Shown here: one piece after another, positions 26,899 through 37,292 of the stretch
How positions within the stretch are numbered: the stretch's first letter is position 1
Layout: each line of letters opens with the position of its first letter
Assembly: GCF_028595305.1 (NCBI RefSeq)
Contig: NZ_JAQQXS010000017.1
Coordinates: forward strand, 29,510 to 93,509
DNA from: Roseateles koreensis
GTDB lineage: Bacteria > Pseudomonadota > Gammaproteobacteria > Burkholderiales > Burkholderiaceae_C
Length of the DNA stretch: 64,000 nucleotides
Reading direction: 5' to 3'
Notes under the pieces: model-generated
What the model was told of the DNA's origin: nothing
The model's database searches: none
What the model saw: the letters and a program-made list of their open reading frames with translations, nothing else
Made by a program: the position numbers and the translations under genes

Positions 26899-29800
26899 AT
26901 GGCAACTCACAAGCATCTGCTTTCTTTCGAGGGCGGCAACGCTCTGTCAGCGTTTCGTGCTCAGGCCTTGCTGCCGCAATTGCAGGCCGTTAACGAACGG
27001 GTGCAGTCCGTCCATGCCCGGTATGTGCACTGGGTCTGGAGCGACGCAGCGCTGGCCGCTGACGAGGCAGACAAGCTGGCCGCCTTGCTGAACTATGGCG
27101 ATGCGTATGCGGGCGGGCAAGACGGCAGCCTGGTGCTGGTGGCGCCGCGCCTGGGCACCGTCAGCCCTTGGGCCTCCAAAGCGACCGACATTGCGCACAA
27201 CTGCGGGTTGAACATCCACCGCGTGGAGCGCGTCACCGAGTACCGCATCGCCCTGAAGTCAGGCCTGTTGGGGGGCGTGAAAACCCTGAGCCCGGCCGAA
27301 TTGGTAGCGTGCGCCGACATCCTCCATGACCGCATGACGGAAAGCGTGCTGCTGGCCCGCGAAGATGCCGCCCATCTGTTCGATGAAAAAGCCGCGCAGG
27401 CGCTGGCGCATGTCGACGTGTTGGGGCAGGGGCGCGCTGCGCTGGAGGCTGCCAACAGCACCTTCGGTCTGGCCCTGTCAGTGGACGAAATCGATTACCT
27501 CGAGGTGGCCTTCAAAGCTTTGAAGCGCAACCCCAGCGACGTGGAATTGATGATGTTCGCGCAGGCCAACTCCGAGCACTGCCGCCACAAGATCTTCAAC
27601 GCCCAATTCACGGTGGACGGTGTTGATCAGCCGCTGAGCCTGTTCGGCATGATCCGCAATACCGAGAAGCTGAACCCTCAGCACACCGTCAAAGCCTACT
27701 CCGACAACGCCTCGGTGATGGAAGGCCACGTGATCGAGCGCTGGATGCAGGCCGGCGACAGCCGCGCGCCGCGCTACGAGGCCCGTGAAGAACTCTCGCA
27801 TGTCTTGATGAAGGTGGAAACACACAACCACCCGACGGCCATTTCGCCGTTTCCGGGCGCGTCGACCGGTGCGGGCGGAGAGATCCGCGATGAAGGCGCT
27901 ACTGGGCGCGGCTCCAAGCCCAAGGCGGGTTTGACGGGCTTCTCGGTCTCCAACCTGCATTTGCCCGGCTTGAGCGAGCCCTGGGAGCAAAGCCCCGTGG
28001 GCAAGCCTTCACACATCGCCAGCGCCTTGCAAATCATGATTGAAGGCCCGCTGGGTGGCGCCGCGTTCAACAATGAGTTTGGCCGTGCCAATCTGAACGG
28101 CTACTTCCGCGTCTATGAGCAGGCGGTGGATGGCGTGCAGCGTGGCTATCACAAGCCCATCATGATTGCCGGTGGCTTGGGCAGCATTCGTGCTGATCAA
28201 ACCCAGAAGATCGAGTTTCCGGCCGGCAGTTTGTTGATCCAACTGGGCGGCCCCGGCATGCGCATCGGCATGGGCGGCAGCGCCGCCAGCTCGATGGCGG
28301 CGGGCACCAACACCGCGGACCTCGACTTTGACTCGGTCCAACGTGGTAATCCCGAGATTGAGCGGCGTGCGCAAGAGGTCATTAACCATTGCTGGGGCCT
28401 GGGTGAGGCCAACCCCATTCTGGCGATCCATGACGTGGGCGCGGGCGGCATCTCCAACGCCTTCCCGGAGTTGGTGAATGACGCCCATCGTGGCGCGCGT
28501 TTCGATCTGCGCCAAGTGCCGCTGGAAGAGTCCGGCATGGCCCCCAAGGAAATTTGGTGCAACGAAAGCCAGGAGCGTTATGTGCTGGCCATTGCCCCGG
28601 ACAGCCTGGCCCTGTTCCAGCGCATGTGCGAGCGCGAGCGTTGCCCCTTCGCGGTGGTGGGCGTAACCACGCAGGCTCGTGAACTGGTGTTGCACGACAC
28701 CCAGGCTGAAGGCAGCGACAGCGAATTTGCCGTCAACATGCCCATGGACGTGCTGCTCGGCAAGCCGCCGAAAATGCATCGCGACGTGACGCGCCTGGCG
28801 CGCTCCGGTGGCTCGCTGGATTTGACCGGTGTGGCGCTGGACAAGGTGGCTTTCGATGTGCTGCGCCACCCAACCGTGGCCTCCAAGCGCTTTTTGATCA
28901 GCATTGGTGACCGCACCGTGGGCGGGCTGAACAGCCGCGACCAGATGGTGGGGCCCTGGCAAGTGCCGGTGGCCGATTGCGCCGTCACCTTGGCCGACTA
29001 CAAGGGTTTCGCGGGCGAGGCCATGAGCATGGGCGAGCGCACCCCGCTGGCATCGGTCAACGGCCCCGCCTCTGGCCGCATGGCGGTGGCGGAAGCCATC
29101 ACCAACTTGCTGGCTGCGCCCATTGAGTTGTCGCGCGTCAAGCTCTCGGCCAACTGGATGGCAGCTTGCGGCGAGCCCGGCGAAGATGCCGCCTTGTTTG
29201 ACACCGTGCATGCGGTGGGCATGGAGCTGTGCCCGGCGCTGGGCGTGTCCATCCCGGTGGGCAAAGACTCCTTGTCCATGCGCACCCGCTGGACGCGTGA
29301 CGACGGGCAGGTTCAGCAAGTCACCGCCCCGGTGTCTTTGATCGTTAGCGCCTTTGCTTCGGTGGCTGATGTGCGTGGCACGCTAACGCCGCAACTGCGC
29401 AGCGATGCCGGCGACAGCTGCCTGATTTTGGTGGATCTGGGCGAAGGCCGGCGGCGCATGGGTGGCTCCATCCTGGCGCAGGCCTTGAATCAGTTCGGCG
29501 GCGCGGTGCCGGATCTGGACGATGCCGGTTTGTTGAAGAATTTGGTCAACGCCGTCAATGCCCTGCGCGCTGAAGGCAGGCTGCTGGCCTATCACGACCG
29601 CGGCGATGGCGGCTTGTGGGCCACAGCCTGTGAGATGGCCTTTGCCGGCCACATGGGCCTGAGCTTGAATGTGGACATGCTGGTGACTGAAGGCGACGGC
29701 GTCAGCGACAGCCGGGCCGACGTGGGCGACTCCAAGAACTGGGCCACGCAAGTGGGTGCGCGCCGTGAGGAGTTGACGCTGCAGGCCTTGTTCAATGAAG

Positions 29801-30906
29801 AGCTGGGTGTGCTGCTGCAGGTGCGCCAGAGTGAGCGTGATGCGGTGCTGCAAACCCTGCGCGCCCACGGCCTCTCCAAGTGCAGCCATGTGGTGGGTAA
29901 ACCCAATGTGCATGCGCAGGTTGAAGTCTGGCGTGATGCCAAAAAAGTCTTCGCCGCGCCGCTTGAGACCCTGCACAAGAGCTGGGACGAGGTCAGCTGG
30001 CGCATAGCCAGCCTTCGCGACAACCCTGCCTGCGCGCAGAGCGAGCATGAGCAAGCCGGTCTGGCCGGTGACCCCGGTCGCCATGTGCACCTGAGTTTTG
30101 ATCCGCAGGACGATGTGGCCGCGCCCTTCCTGAATCTTGGGGCCAAGCCGAAGCTGGCGATTCTGCGTGAGCAAGGCGTCAACTCCCATGTGGAGATGAG
30201 TTATGCCATGGCCAAGGCTGGCTTTGACACCTTTGACGTGCACATGAGCGATTTGCAGTCGGGCGCTGCCAAACTGGCTGACTTCAAGGGCTTTGTGGCC
30301 TGCGGCGGCTTCAGCTATGGCGACACGCTGGGGGCGGGAGAGGGCTGGGCACGCTCCGTCATGTTCAACCCGGTGCTGGCCGAGCAATTCAAGGCCTTCT
30401 TTGCCCGCCAGGATAGCTTTGCGCTGGGCGTTTGCAATGGCTGCCAGATGATGGCGGCCTTGTCGCCCATCATCCCCGGTGCGCAGGATTGGCCGAAGTT
30501 CACGCGCAACAAGAGTGAGCAGTTCGAGGCCCGCCTGGCGATGGTGGAGGTACTGGAAAGCCCCAGCCTGTTCTTCAAGGGCATGGAAGGTTCACGCCTG
30601 CCCATCGCCGTGGCCCATGGTGAAGGTTTTGCCGATTTCTCACAGCGAGGCGACGCAGCCAAGGTGGCGCGTGCCATGCGCTATGTGGACAACGCAGGCC
30701 AGCCCACCGAGGTCTATCCGCTCAACCCCAACGGCAGCCCTGACGGTCTGACCTCGGTCACCACCGCTGACGGCCGCTTCACGGTGCTGATGCCGCATCC
30801 CGAGCGCGTGTTCCGCAACGTGCAGATGAGTTGGACCTCGGCTTCACCCAGTGAGTTGAGCCCGTGGATGCGCATGTTCCGCAACGCCCGGCGCTGGGTG
30901 GCTTGA
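26899..30906 (+). CDS. purL: phosphoribosylformylglycinamidine synthase (single-chain PurL)
   Basis: About 1335 residues, the large gammaproteobacterial/betaproteobacterial form. N-terminal PurS-like part, FGAM synthetase core with [33 protein letters not shown] and [12 protein letters not shown], and a C-terminal class I glutaminase with catalytic Cys in [13 protein letters not shown] and the His/Glu of [10 protein letters not shown]. Converts FGAR to FGAM in purine synthesis. The ATG at 26899 begins the standard N-terminus; TTG at 26863 would add 12 residues. TTGCAA (26765) and TAAAAT (26790) are weak promoter boxes with a 19-base spacer. Confidence 0.96.
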   Translation: MATHKHLLSFEGGNALSAFRAQALLPQLQAVNERVQSVHARYVHWVWSDAALAADEADKLAALLNYGDAYAGGQDGSLVLVAPRLGTVSPWASKATDIAHNCGLNIHRVERVTEYRIALKSGLLGGVKTLSPAELVACADILHDRMTESVLLAREDAAHLFDEKAAQALAHVDVLGQGRAALEAANSTFGLALSVDEIDYLEVAFKALKRNPSDVELMMFAQANSEHCRHKIFNAQFTVDGVDQPLSLFGMIRNTEKLNPQHTVKAYSDNASVMEGHVIERWMQAGDSRAPRYEAREELSHVLMKVETHNHPTAISPFPGASTGAGGEIRDEGATGRGSKPKAGLTGFSVSNLHLPGLSEPWEQSPVGKPSHIASALQIMIEGPLGGAAFNNEFGRANLNGYFRVYEQAVDGVQRGYHKPIMIAGGLGSIRADQTQKIEFPAGSLLIQLGGPGMRIGMGGSAASSMAAGTNTADLDFDSVQRGNPEIERRAQEVINHCWGLGEANPILAIHDVGAGGISNAFPELVNDAHRGARFDLRQVPLEESGMAPKEIWCNESQERYVLAIAPDSLALFQRMCERERCPFAVVGVTTQARELVLHDTQAEGSDSEFAVNMPMDVLLGKPPKMHRDVTRLARSGGSLDLTGVALDKVAFDVLRHPTVASKRFLISIGDRTVGGLNSRDQMVGPWQVPVADCAVTLADYKGFAGEAMSMGERTPLASVNGPASGRMAVAEAITNLLAAPIELSRVKLSANWMAACGEPGEDAALFDTVHAVGMELCPALGVSIPVGKDSLSMRTRWTRDDGQVQQVTAPVSLIVSAFASVADVRGTLTPQLRSDAGDSCLILVDLGEGRRRMGGSILAQALNQFGGAVPDLDDAGLLKNLVNAVNALRAEGRLLAYHDRGDGGLWATACEMAFAGHMGLSLNVDMLVTEGDGVSDSRADVGDSKNWATQVGARREELTLQALFNEELGVLLQVRQSERDAVLQTLRAHGLSKCSHVVGKPNVHAQVEVWRDAKKVFAAPLETLHKSWDEVSWRIASLRDNPACAQSEHEQAGLAGDPGRHVHLSFDPQDDVAAPFLNLGAKPKLAILREQGVNSHVEMSYAMAKAGFDTFDVHMSDLQSGAAKLADFKGFVACGGFSYGDTLGAGEGWARSVMFNPVLAEQFKAFFARQDSFALGVCNGCQMMAALSPIIPGAQDWPKFTRNKSEQFEARLAMVEVLESPSLFFKGMEGSRLPIAVAHGEGFADFSQRGDAAKVARAMRYVDNAGQPTEVYPLNPNGSPDGLTSVTTADGRFTVLMPHPERVFRNVQMSWTSASPSELSPWMRMFRNARRWVA

Positions 30907-30917
30907 TGCCGCAAGCC

Positions 30918-33728
30918 TCAACGTGATCGAAGCCCGTCAACCCCGGTGTTGTGGGCGCTGTGGTCAGGGGCAACATAGGGCAGATTCAGCGTGAAGCGGG
31001 CGCCTTGGCCGGGCTCGCTGTGCAAATCAACCAGCCCGCCCAGGATGCCCGTCACGATGTTGTAGACGATGTTCAGCCCCAGGCCCGTGCCGCCTTGCCC
31101 CATCTTGGTCGTGAAGAAGGGGTCAAAGGCCCTGCGTGTGACTTCATACGTCATGCCTTGGCCATTGTCTTCAAGGATCAAGGTGAAGCTGGGGTGAGAG
31201 CCCGGCAACGCGGGTCCAGCCGGCAGGGCACGGATGAGGATGTGGCGGTCTGGCGATTCGACCGGCTCAGTGTCGGCTACATCCAGCGGCTCGAAGGCAT
31301 GCATGATCGCGTTCATGATCAGGTTCGTCAGCACTTGGCCCAGGGGGCCGGGATAACTGTCGAGCTTGTCGACAACGCCGATCTCCACGCTCACCGTCAC
31401 ACCCGCCTTGCGCAAGGGTGTGCGCAGTAGGACCAGCACATCATCCACCACCGATTGCAGCTTAAAGTCGCGGCGCTGGGCCGTCGTCTGGTCCACCGAA
31501 ATCTGTTTGAAATGCGTAACGAGTTCGGTAGCCGTGGACATGCTGCGCAACAAAATGCTGCAGGCCAGGCGGGCATCGTCCAGATAGCTTTGCAGCACTG
31601 ATTTTCGCATCTGCCCTGAATCGAAGTGCTTGCGAATCTGCTGGGTCATGCCCTCCAGCGTCGAGGCGGTGGTGAGACAGTTGCCCAGCGGCGTGTTCAA
31701 TTCATGCGCGATGCCGGCCACCAGTGAGCCCAGGGCCGCCATTTTTTCGGCGCGAAGCAAGTCGTCTTGCGTGTGTCGCAAGGCGGTCAAGGTCTGCTGT
31801 AACTCGGAGGTCCGGTTTTCGACACGGGTTTCCAGTTCAACATTCAGCCGCTCCAGATCGCGCTGCGCCTGGCGCTGTGCAGAGACGTCACGGGCGATGG
31901 CCAGCCAGCCACTGGGTTTGCCATTGCGGCCACGCATCAGGCTGGTGGTCAGGGACACATTCAAGTGGTGGCCATCTTTTCTGACATAACGCCAAGCGCT
32001 GGTCACTGTGTCGTGCTCGAACTTCTGCGCCATGAAGGCGTCGATGTCGAAGGTGAGTCCGTCATCGGCAGGATTCAGCTGAGCGCCCCATGACTGCAGT
32101 TCTTCTTTGACGTGAATTCGAGCCACGGATTGCCCCAGCAATTCGCTCTCGGCATAACCCAGCATCAACTCGGCACCCCGATTGAAAAGCACAATCCGGC
32201 CATTCAGGTCGGTGACGATGATGGAAACCTCTCGGGCAGAGTCCAGTACCGCTTGCAGGCGATCCTTGGTCAACTGCAGCGTGGCCTCCGACTTGCGCAG
32301 AGCAAGCTCGGCCAATTTGGTGTCCGTGATGTCGCGGCCCGTGCCGCGATAACCGGCGAATTGCCCCAAATCGTCGAACAGGGGTTCACCGGAAATGGAG
32401 ACGTGGCGCAATTCACCCTTGGCGCTGATCTGTGAATATTCGAAGTTACGGAAAGGTTCGTGACGCTCGACTTGCGCGATGTGGTCCGTCCAGTCGATAT
32501 GAGGGTCGGCCTCCGGCGATTCCCAGCGCCGAAGTCCAAGAATGCGCGGAGAGAAGCTGCCGGTTGCGCCGACATTGTCACGCGAGTAGTACACGAAACG
32601 GTACTGGGCGTCTTGCTCCCAGACCCAATCCGCAGACAATTCGGTCAGGCTGCGGAAGCGCTCTTCAGCCACCTTTGTCGCGCGCTGATTGCGCTGACTT
32701 TCTTCAATCTGCCTGGAGAGCCTGCGGTTCTTGGCCTGCAACTGCCGCCGCCGATGCACGACCACGCCAGCCAGACCCGTCAGTGCGGCCGTGGCAAGCA
32801 AGCCAGCCATGACCTCAACGCCCAGCCAGTCTGAAAATAGGTTGGGCTGGGCTTGCGGGGCCCCCAGGAGAATCCATGTCGCACCTGGCAGATGGACGAA
32901 TTCTTGGGCGCTATTGTCCCGGTCCTGTGTTGCAGGATCGCCCCAGACCAGTGATCCCTTTTTGTGTTGCTCTTCATCCCATTGATACAACGCCAGCGTC
33001 AAACGGGGATGCTCAGTGAGCCCTGCCGCCTGGATGAACTTGCCCAAATCGCTGACCACCGAGACCACCCCCCAGTAGGCTGGCGCCGTCCCGTCCAGTT
33101 GGGGGAGAAAGACTGGCGTGCGTTGGATGATGCCGATGCCGCCTTGCACCAGCTTCACCGGTGCGACGAGCAAGGCTCGCCCTTGGCTGCGCGCCAGCTG
33201 GATCTGCGCATATTGAATGGGAATGCTGCGGTACTGGAGGTTGATGACGGACTCATTGCCCGTGACGGGATACACGAACCGCGCTACATCGTCAGGCGCG
33301 GCGACGATGTTTCGAACCTGTGGCAGCAGTGTGATCACACGCTGGCTCAAGGCATTGAAACGCTCCGGGGTGATGCCGCCGTCGAGCTGGATCATCGCCT
33401 CGAGGCTCAGCGTTGGCCCGAAGGTGGCTTGCGCGGTGGCCTCCAGGCGGGCGCGCACCGTACTTAAATCCTGGAGCAGGCGGCTGTGTTCCTGGGCCCG
33501 GTCTTGTTCATGGCGTGCTTGGCCGAGCATAAAGCACAGCGTCAGGCCCACCAGCGAGGTGACCACCAGCGGCCAATACGTTAGGGCAATGACCGGCCGG
33601 TACCTGCTGCGACTCGCAGGCGGGGACCAAGGGGTGTCTGGGCTGGGGGACTTGCTCGTTGCCAACTCGCTGCTCTCGTTGTGACGCGACACCAGGACTT
33701 TCAAGAAAGTCGCCCGTTCAATAGGCAT
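30918..33728 (-). CDS. membrane PAS-domain sensor histidine kinase
   Basis: About 936 residues. Membrane helix (about 45-65), an extracytoplasmic CHASE-like sensor (about 70-305), a second helix (about 310-330), a coiled coil, and two PAS domains (about 350-480 with GTGRDITDTKLAE, and 490-620 with IARDVSAQRQAQRDL). Then comes a dimerisation helix with the phospho-acceptor His in VAGIAHELNTPLGN (about 673), and a HATPase with N box (LIMNAIMHAF), G1 (EDNGQGM), F box (FDPFFTTK) and G2 (GTGLGLNIV). All kinase boxes are intact, and no response regulator is adjacent (orphan). Start uncertain: ATG 33728 is preferred over 33797, and a GTG about 12 codons further in is possible. It converges with purL with an 11-base gap. 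Confidence 0.88.
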   Translation of the reverse strand: MPIERATFLKVLVSRHNESSELATSKSPSPDTPWSPPASRSRYRPVIALTYWPLVVTSLVGLTLCFMLGQARHEQDRAQEHSRLLQDLSTVRARLEATAQATFGPTLSLEAMIQLDGGITPERFNALSQRVITLLPQVRNIVAAPDDVARFVYPVTGNESVINLQYRSIPIQYAQIQLARSQGRALLVAPVKLVQGGIGIIQRTPVFLPQLDGTAPAYWGVVSVVSDLGKFIQAAGLTEHPRLTLALYQWDEEQHKKGSLVWGDPATQDRDNSAQEFVHLPGATWILLGAPQAQPNLFSDWLGVEVMAGLLATAALTGLAGVVVHRRRQLQAKNRRLSRQIEESQRNQRATKVAEERFRSLTELSADWVWEQDAQYRFVYYSRDNVGATGSFSPRILGLRRWESPEADPHIDWTDHIAQVERHEPFRNFEYSQISAKGELRHVSISGEPLFDDLGQFAGYRGTGRDITDTKLAELALRKSEATLQLTKDRLQAVLDSAREVSIIVTDLNGRIVLFNRGAELMLGYAESELLGQSVARIHVKEELQSWGAQLNPADDGLTFDIDAFMAQKFEHDTVTSAWRYVRKDGHHLNVSLTTSLMRGRNGKPSGWLAIARDVSAQRQAQRDLERLNVELETRVENRTSELQQTLTALRHTQDDLLRAEKMAALGSLVAGIAHELNTPLGNCLTTASTLEGMTQQIRKHFDSGQMRKSVLQSYLDDARLACSILLRSMSTATELVTHFKQISVDQTTAQRRDFKLQSVVDDVLVLLRTPLRKAGVTVSVEIGVVDKLDSYPGPLGQVLTNLIMNAIMHAFEPLDVADTEPVESPDRHILIRALPAGPALPGSHPSFTLILEDNGQGMTYEVTRRAFDPFFTTKMGQGGTGLGLNIVYNIVTGILGGLVDLHSEPGQGARFTLNLPYVAPDHSAHNTGVDGLRSR

Positions 33729-33988
33729 GAACGGATACGGCCAACTGTGCAACGAATGTGTGTGCCACGCAACTGGGGTTGGCCTGCAGCCAGGCATTCG
33801 GTTCGCCTGCGCGGGTGTTGAATTTGCACGTTATGCCGGCCCCCGGGCTTTGCGCCACCGAGGAGGGCATTGCGACCTTCAAATTCGGGCGGTGGATCGA
33901 CGCCACAAGCCCGGGTGAGGCGAAAGTAACGCCAAGCTGGCATAGACTGCCCGCACCCTTGCCAAAATGCATTGTGCCCAAGCCCTGC

Positions 33989-34726
33989 GTGAACGATTTG
34001 ACTGTGCCTTCTTCCCTGCGCCAACTGCGGCTTGACGCGCTGCGCGGCCTTGCCATCATCTGGATGGCTTGCTTTCATTTTTCTTTCGACCTCAACCACT
34101 TTGGCTGGATTCGACAAGACTTTTACCGCGACCCCTTCTGGACCGGGCAGCGTACGGCCATCGTCAGCCTCTTTTTGCTGTGTGCCGGCATGGGGCAGGC
34201 GCTGGCTCAGCATCAGGGCTTGAGCTGGTCGCGTTTTTGGCGGCGTTGGGCGCAGGTGGCTGCTTGCGCGGTTCTGGTGTCGATCGGGTCGTGGTTGATG
34301 TATCCAGACAGCTTCATCAGCTTCGGTGTACTGCACGGCATGGCGGTGATGTTGCTGTTGCTGCGTGTGAGCGGGCGGGCCATGTCGAATAGGGTGTGCG
34401 TGCTGCTTGGCACGGTGGCCATAGGGCTGCCGCAGTGGGTTCAACACTCTTTCTTCGACACCCGCTTGACTAACTGGTTAGGTCTTGTGACCCACAAACC
34501 AGTCACCGAAGACTATGTGCCGGTCTTGCCGTGGCTCGGCGTGATGTTGTGGGGCTACGCGTTGGCACGCTGGCTCTTGCGCGCCAGGCCTGCGTTGCTG
34601 GCCGGCCCGGTGCCGGCTTTTCTGCATCCGGTAGCCGTTTTGGGGCGCTGGTCCTTGAGTTTTTACATGGTGCATCAACCGGTTTTGATCGGCTTGCTGA
34701 TGCTGATTGGTACCATGCGAACATGA
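33989..34726 (+). CDS. DUF1624 / heparan-alpha-glucosaminide N-acetyltransferase-like membrane protein
   Basis: About 245 residues with five to seven hydrophobic helices. The N-terminal RLDALRGLAIIWMACFHFSFDL, with the DALRGLAI signature and a following His, is characteristic of this membrane acyltransferase group. FGVLHGMAVMLLLLR and SLSFYMVHQPVLIGLLM are further family blocks. Substrate unknown. Start unclear: GTG at 33989 or 33974, or ATG at 33833, none with a good ribosome-binding site. The end overlaps rlmB by ATGA, so the two are translationally coupled. Confidence 0.7.
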   Translation: MNDLTVPSSLRQLRLDALRGLAIIWMACFHFSFDLNHFGWIRQDFYRDPFWTGQRTAIVSLFLLCAGMGQALAQHQGLSWSRFWRRWAQVAACAVLVSIGSWLMYPDSFISFGVLHGMAVMLLLLRVSGRAMSNRVCVLLGTVAIGLPQWVQHSFFDTRLTNWLGLVTHKPVTEDYVPVLPWLGVMLWGYALARWLLRARPALLAGPVPAFLHPVAVLGRWSLSFYMVHQPVLIGLLMLIGTMRT

Positions 34727-35478
34727 GCTCCAACAAAATTCTCTTCGGCTTTCATGCCGTTACCGTGCGCCTGAAGACGCATCCCACCACCGTCAGCGAG
34801 ATCCACGTTGACGCCACGCGCCGTGACCAGCGCATGAAACAGTTTGTTGAACGCGTCAAATCCAGCGGCGTGAAGCTGGTGGAAAGCGATGATGAGCGCT
34901 TGGCCAAGATCGCCGGCACCACGCGCCATCAAGGGGTTGTAGCCCGCGTTCAAGCCGTGGCGCTGGCCAATTCCTTTGACGATGTGATGGACCAGATTCA
35001 GGGCATGCCCATGCTTTTGGTGCTGGACGGCGTGACCGACCCCCACAATCTGGGTGCCTGTCTGCGTGTGGCCGATGGCGCCGGCGCGCAGGCTGTCATC
35101 GCCCCGAAAGACCATGCCGTGGGCCTGAATGCCACCGTGGCCAAAGTTGCCAGCGGTGCCGCTGAAACGGTGCCTTATGTGATGGTGACCAACCTCGCCC
35201 GCACCTTGGGCGAGCTCAAGGACTTCGACATCTGGGTGGTCGGAACCTCCGACCAAGCCGAGAAGTCCATCTATGACCTGGACCTGAATCGTCCGGTCGC
35301 ACTGGTGCTCGGCGCTGAAGGTGACGGCATGCGTCAGCTGACCGCCAAGACCTGTGACGAGTTGGTGCGCATCCCGATGGCCGGCGGGGTGGAGAGCCTC
35401 AATGTATCGGTGGCAGCCGGTGTCTGCCTGTATGAAGTTGCGCGGCAACGGGCGGCTGCAGCCAAGTCAAAAAACTGA
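34723..35478 (+). CDS. rlmB: 23S rRNA (guanosine-2251-2'-O)-methyltransferase
   Basis: 251 residues. N-terminal L30e-like substrate-binding domain ([13 protein letters not shown]), then the SpoU knot: motif 1 [19 protein letters not shown], motif 2 VLGAEGDGM, motif 3 [17 protein letters not shown]. Methylates G2251 of 23S rRNA using SAM. Starts in an ATGA overlap with the upstream membrane protein. Confidence 0.93.
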   Translation: MSSNKILFGFHAVTVRLKTHPTTVSEIHVDATRRDQRMKQFVERVKSSGVKLVESDDERLAKIAGTTRHQGVVARVQAVALANSFDDVMDQIQGMPMLLVLDGVTDPHNLGACLRVADGAGAQAVIAPKDHAVGLNATVAKVASGAAETVPYVMVTNLARTLGELKDFDIWVVGTSDQAEKSIYDLDLNRPVALVLGAEGDGMRQLTAKTCDELVRIPMAGGVESLNVSVAAGVCLYEVARQRAAAAKSKN

Positions 35479-35512
35479 GCTGGCCACTGAGCTCACAACG
35501 GAGGGACACGCG

Positions 35513-36142
35513 ATGTCGGTCATTGAAGTCAATCACCCGCTCGTCAAACACAAGATCGGCCTGATGCGGGAGGCCGATATCTCCACCAAGAAATTTCGGG
35601 AATTGACGGGCGAGGTGGCGCGGCTGTTGGCCTATGAGGCGACGGCCGACTTTCCGCTCGAAAAAACCACCATCGACTGCTGGAGTGGCCCGACGGAGGT
35701 TGACCAGATCGCCGGCCGCAAGGTGACGGTGGTGCCAATCTTGCGGGCAGGCCTGGGCATGCTGGATGGCGTGCTGGACATGATCCCTAACGCCAAAATC
35801 AGTGTGGTTGGCTTGGCGCGGGATCATGAAACTTTGCAACCAGTTCACTACTTCGAACGTTTTGTGGGCCAGCTGGAAGAGCGCACCGCCTTGATTGTTG
35901 ACCCGATGTTGGCCACCGGTGGTTCCATGGTCGCCACGATTGAACTGTTGAAGCGCCGGGGCTGCAAAGACATTCGCGCCTTGGTGCTGGTGGCCGCGCC
36001 AGAAGGGGTCAAGGTACTCACCGCGGCGCATCCGGACGTGCGCTGCTGGACCGCCACCATCGACAGCCATCTGGACGAACGTGGCTACATCATTCCGGGT
36101 TTGGGTGACGCAGGCGACAAGATCTTTGGCACCAAGGAGTAG
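35513..36142 (+). CDS. upp: uracil phosphoribosyltransferase
   Basis: 209 residues. PRPP-binding loop [14 protein letters not shown]-terminal [25 protein letters not shown], and the uracil-binding C-terminus [16 protein letters not shown]. Converts uracil plus PRPP to UMP. GGAGG nine bases before the ATG. Follows rlmB by 34 bases on the same strand. Confidence 0.95.
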   Translation: MSVIEVNHPLVKHKIGLMREADISTKKFRELTGEVARLLAYEATADFPLEKTTIDCWSGPTEVDQIAGRKVTVVPILRAGLGMLDGVLDMIPNAKISVVGLARDHETLQPVHYFERFVGQLEERTALIVDPMLATGGSMVATIELLKRRGCKDIRALVLVAAPEGVKVLTAAHPDVRCWTATIDSHLDERGYIIPGLGDAGDKIFGTKE

Positions 36143-36186
36143 GGCCACGGCCCAAGCCGGGTGCTTTCTTTTGCTTTGCGGCCTGC

Positions 36187-36741
36187 TTAGACCCAGCCAA
36201 TGGCACCCAGCACGCCGCCGCCCAGCACCATCCAGACGAGGCCCAGCCGGGTTTTCAGCGTGAGCAGCACGGTCAGGGCGATCATGCCCACCATGGCCCA
36301 GCGATGCTGCGGCACGCGCAGATAAGGCTCGGCCAGCAACCAGCCGGTGGCCAATACCAGACCCAGGGTCAGCGGTGCCATGCCCAGGGTGAATGAGCGC
36401 ACGCCCCGTGTGTCCTTGTAATTGCTGGCCCAGCGCGTGGCAGCTAAAACCAGGGTAGTGGAGGGCAGCACGATGCCCGCCAGGGCGGCGGCGGCGCCCG
36501 GCAGACCGGCAACATTCCAACCCAGCAACGCTACAAACAATAGATTGGGCCCCGGCGCAGCCTGCGCAAGGGCGATTGAATTGGTGAACTGGGTGTCGCT
36601 GATCCAATGCTGTTGTCCGACCAGATAACGGTGCATCTCTGGGGCTGTTGAAATGGCTCCGCCGATCGACAGCAAGGACAGCGCCATGAAATGCAAAAAC
36701 ATCGGCCCTAGTTGAGGGGCGAGGGTGGCGAACACGCTCAT
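36187..36741 (-). CDS. chrA: chromate transporter, second half-size subunit
   Basis: About 184 residues, a single CHR domain with five or six hydrophobic helices. Signatures: FLHFMALSLLSIGGA, ALAQAAPGPNLLFVALLGW. Short-chain CHR proteins work as pairs of opposite topology and export chromate or related anions; the true substrate cannot be read from sequence. Its ATG overlaps the stop of the partner gene by four bases (ATGA). An in-frame start at 36801 would add residues outside the fold. Confidence 0.85.
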   Translation of the reverse strand: MSVFATLAPQLGPMFLHFMALSLLSIGGAISTAPEMHRYLVGQQHWISDTQFTNSIALAQAAPGPNLLFVALLGWNVAGLPGAAAALAGIVLPSTTLVLAATRWASNYKDTRGVRSFTLGMAPLTLGLVLATGWLLAEPYLRVPQHRWAMVGMIALTVLLTLKTRLGLVWMVLGGGVLGAIGWV

Positions 36742-37292
36742 GGCTTCAGCCCGCGCCAAGCGGCCCACATGCCCAGCGGCCCCAGCACCGCCAGCACCCA
36801 AGGCAGCGGCAGCCTGAACACGACCATGGCCAGCAGGGTCAAACCCGCCAGTGCCCAGGCTTGCAGCCGCCCCATGGCATTTTTCTGCAGAGAGGGCACC
36901 AGCTTGATGCCGGTGGCCAGAATCAGGCCCGCCGATACCGCACCCATACCCCGCAGGGCGTTGCTGACAAGGGGGTGGCCAGCCACATGGCTGTACAGCG
37001 TGGCAATCGCCAAGACAATGATGGCGGGCAGCAGCAGCATGCCGGCCAGGGCGGTGAACGCGCCGCGCAAGCCGAAATAGCGGTCACCGATCATCAAGGA
37101 AAGGTTGACCACATTGGGGCCGGGCAGCACTTGCGCGACGGCCAGCGCTTCAACAAACTCTTCTTGGCTCAGCCAACCCAGTCGCTCGACGAGTTCACGT
37201 TGCGCCACGGCCAGCACGCCGCCAAATCCCTGCAGGGCCAGGCGGTTGAAGGCGCAGTACAAGGCCCAGAGCGAAGCGGGGCGGGCTTGCAT
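36738..37292 (-). CDS. chrA: chromate transporter, first half-size subunit
   Basis: 184 residues, single CHR domain: FNRLALQGFGGVLAVAQREL near the N-terminus and ALAVAQVLPGPNVVNLSLMIGD, then five hydrophobic segments. Partner of the downstream half-size gene. It starts in a one-base TGATG overlap with the dehydrogenase stop codon, so all three genes form one tight minus-strand operon. Confidence 0.87.
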   Translation of the reverse strand: MQARPASLWALYCAFNRLALQGFGGVLAVAQRELVERLGWLSQEEFVEALAVAQVLPGPNVVNLSLMIGDRYFGLRGAFTALAGMLLLPAIIVLAIATLYSHVAGHPLVSNALRGMGAVSAGLILATGIKLVPSLQKNAMGRLQAWALAGLTLLAMVVFRLPLPWVLAVLGPLGMWAAWRGLKP

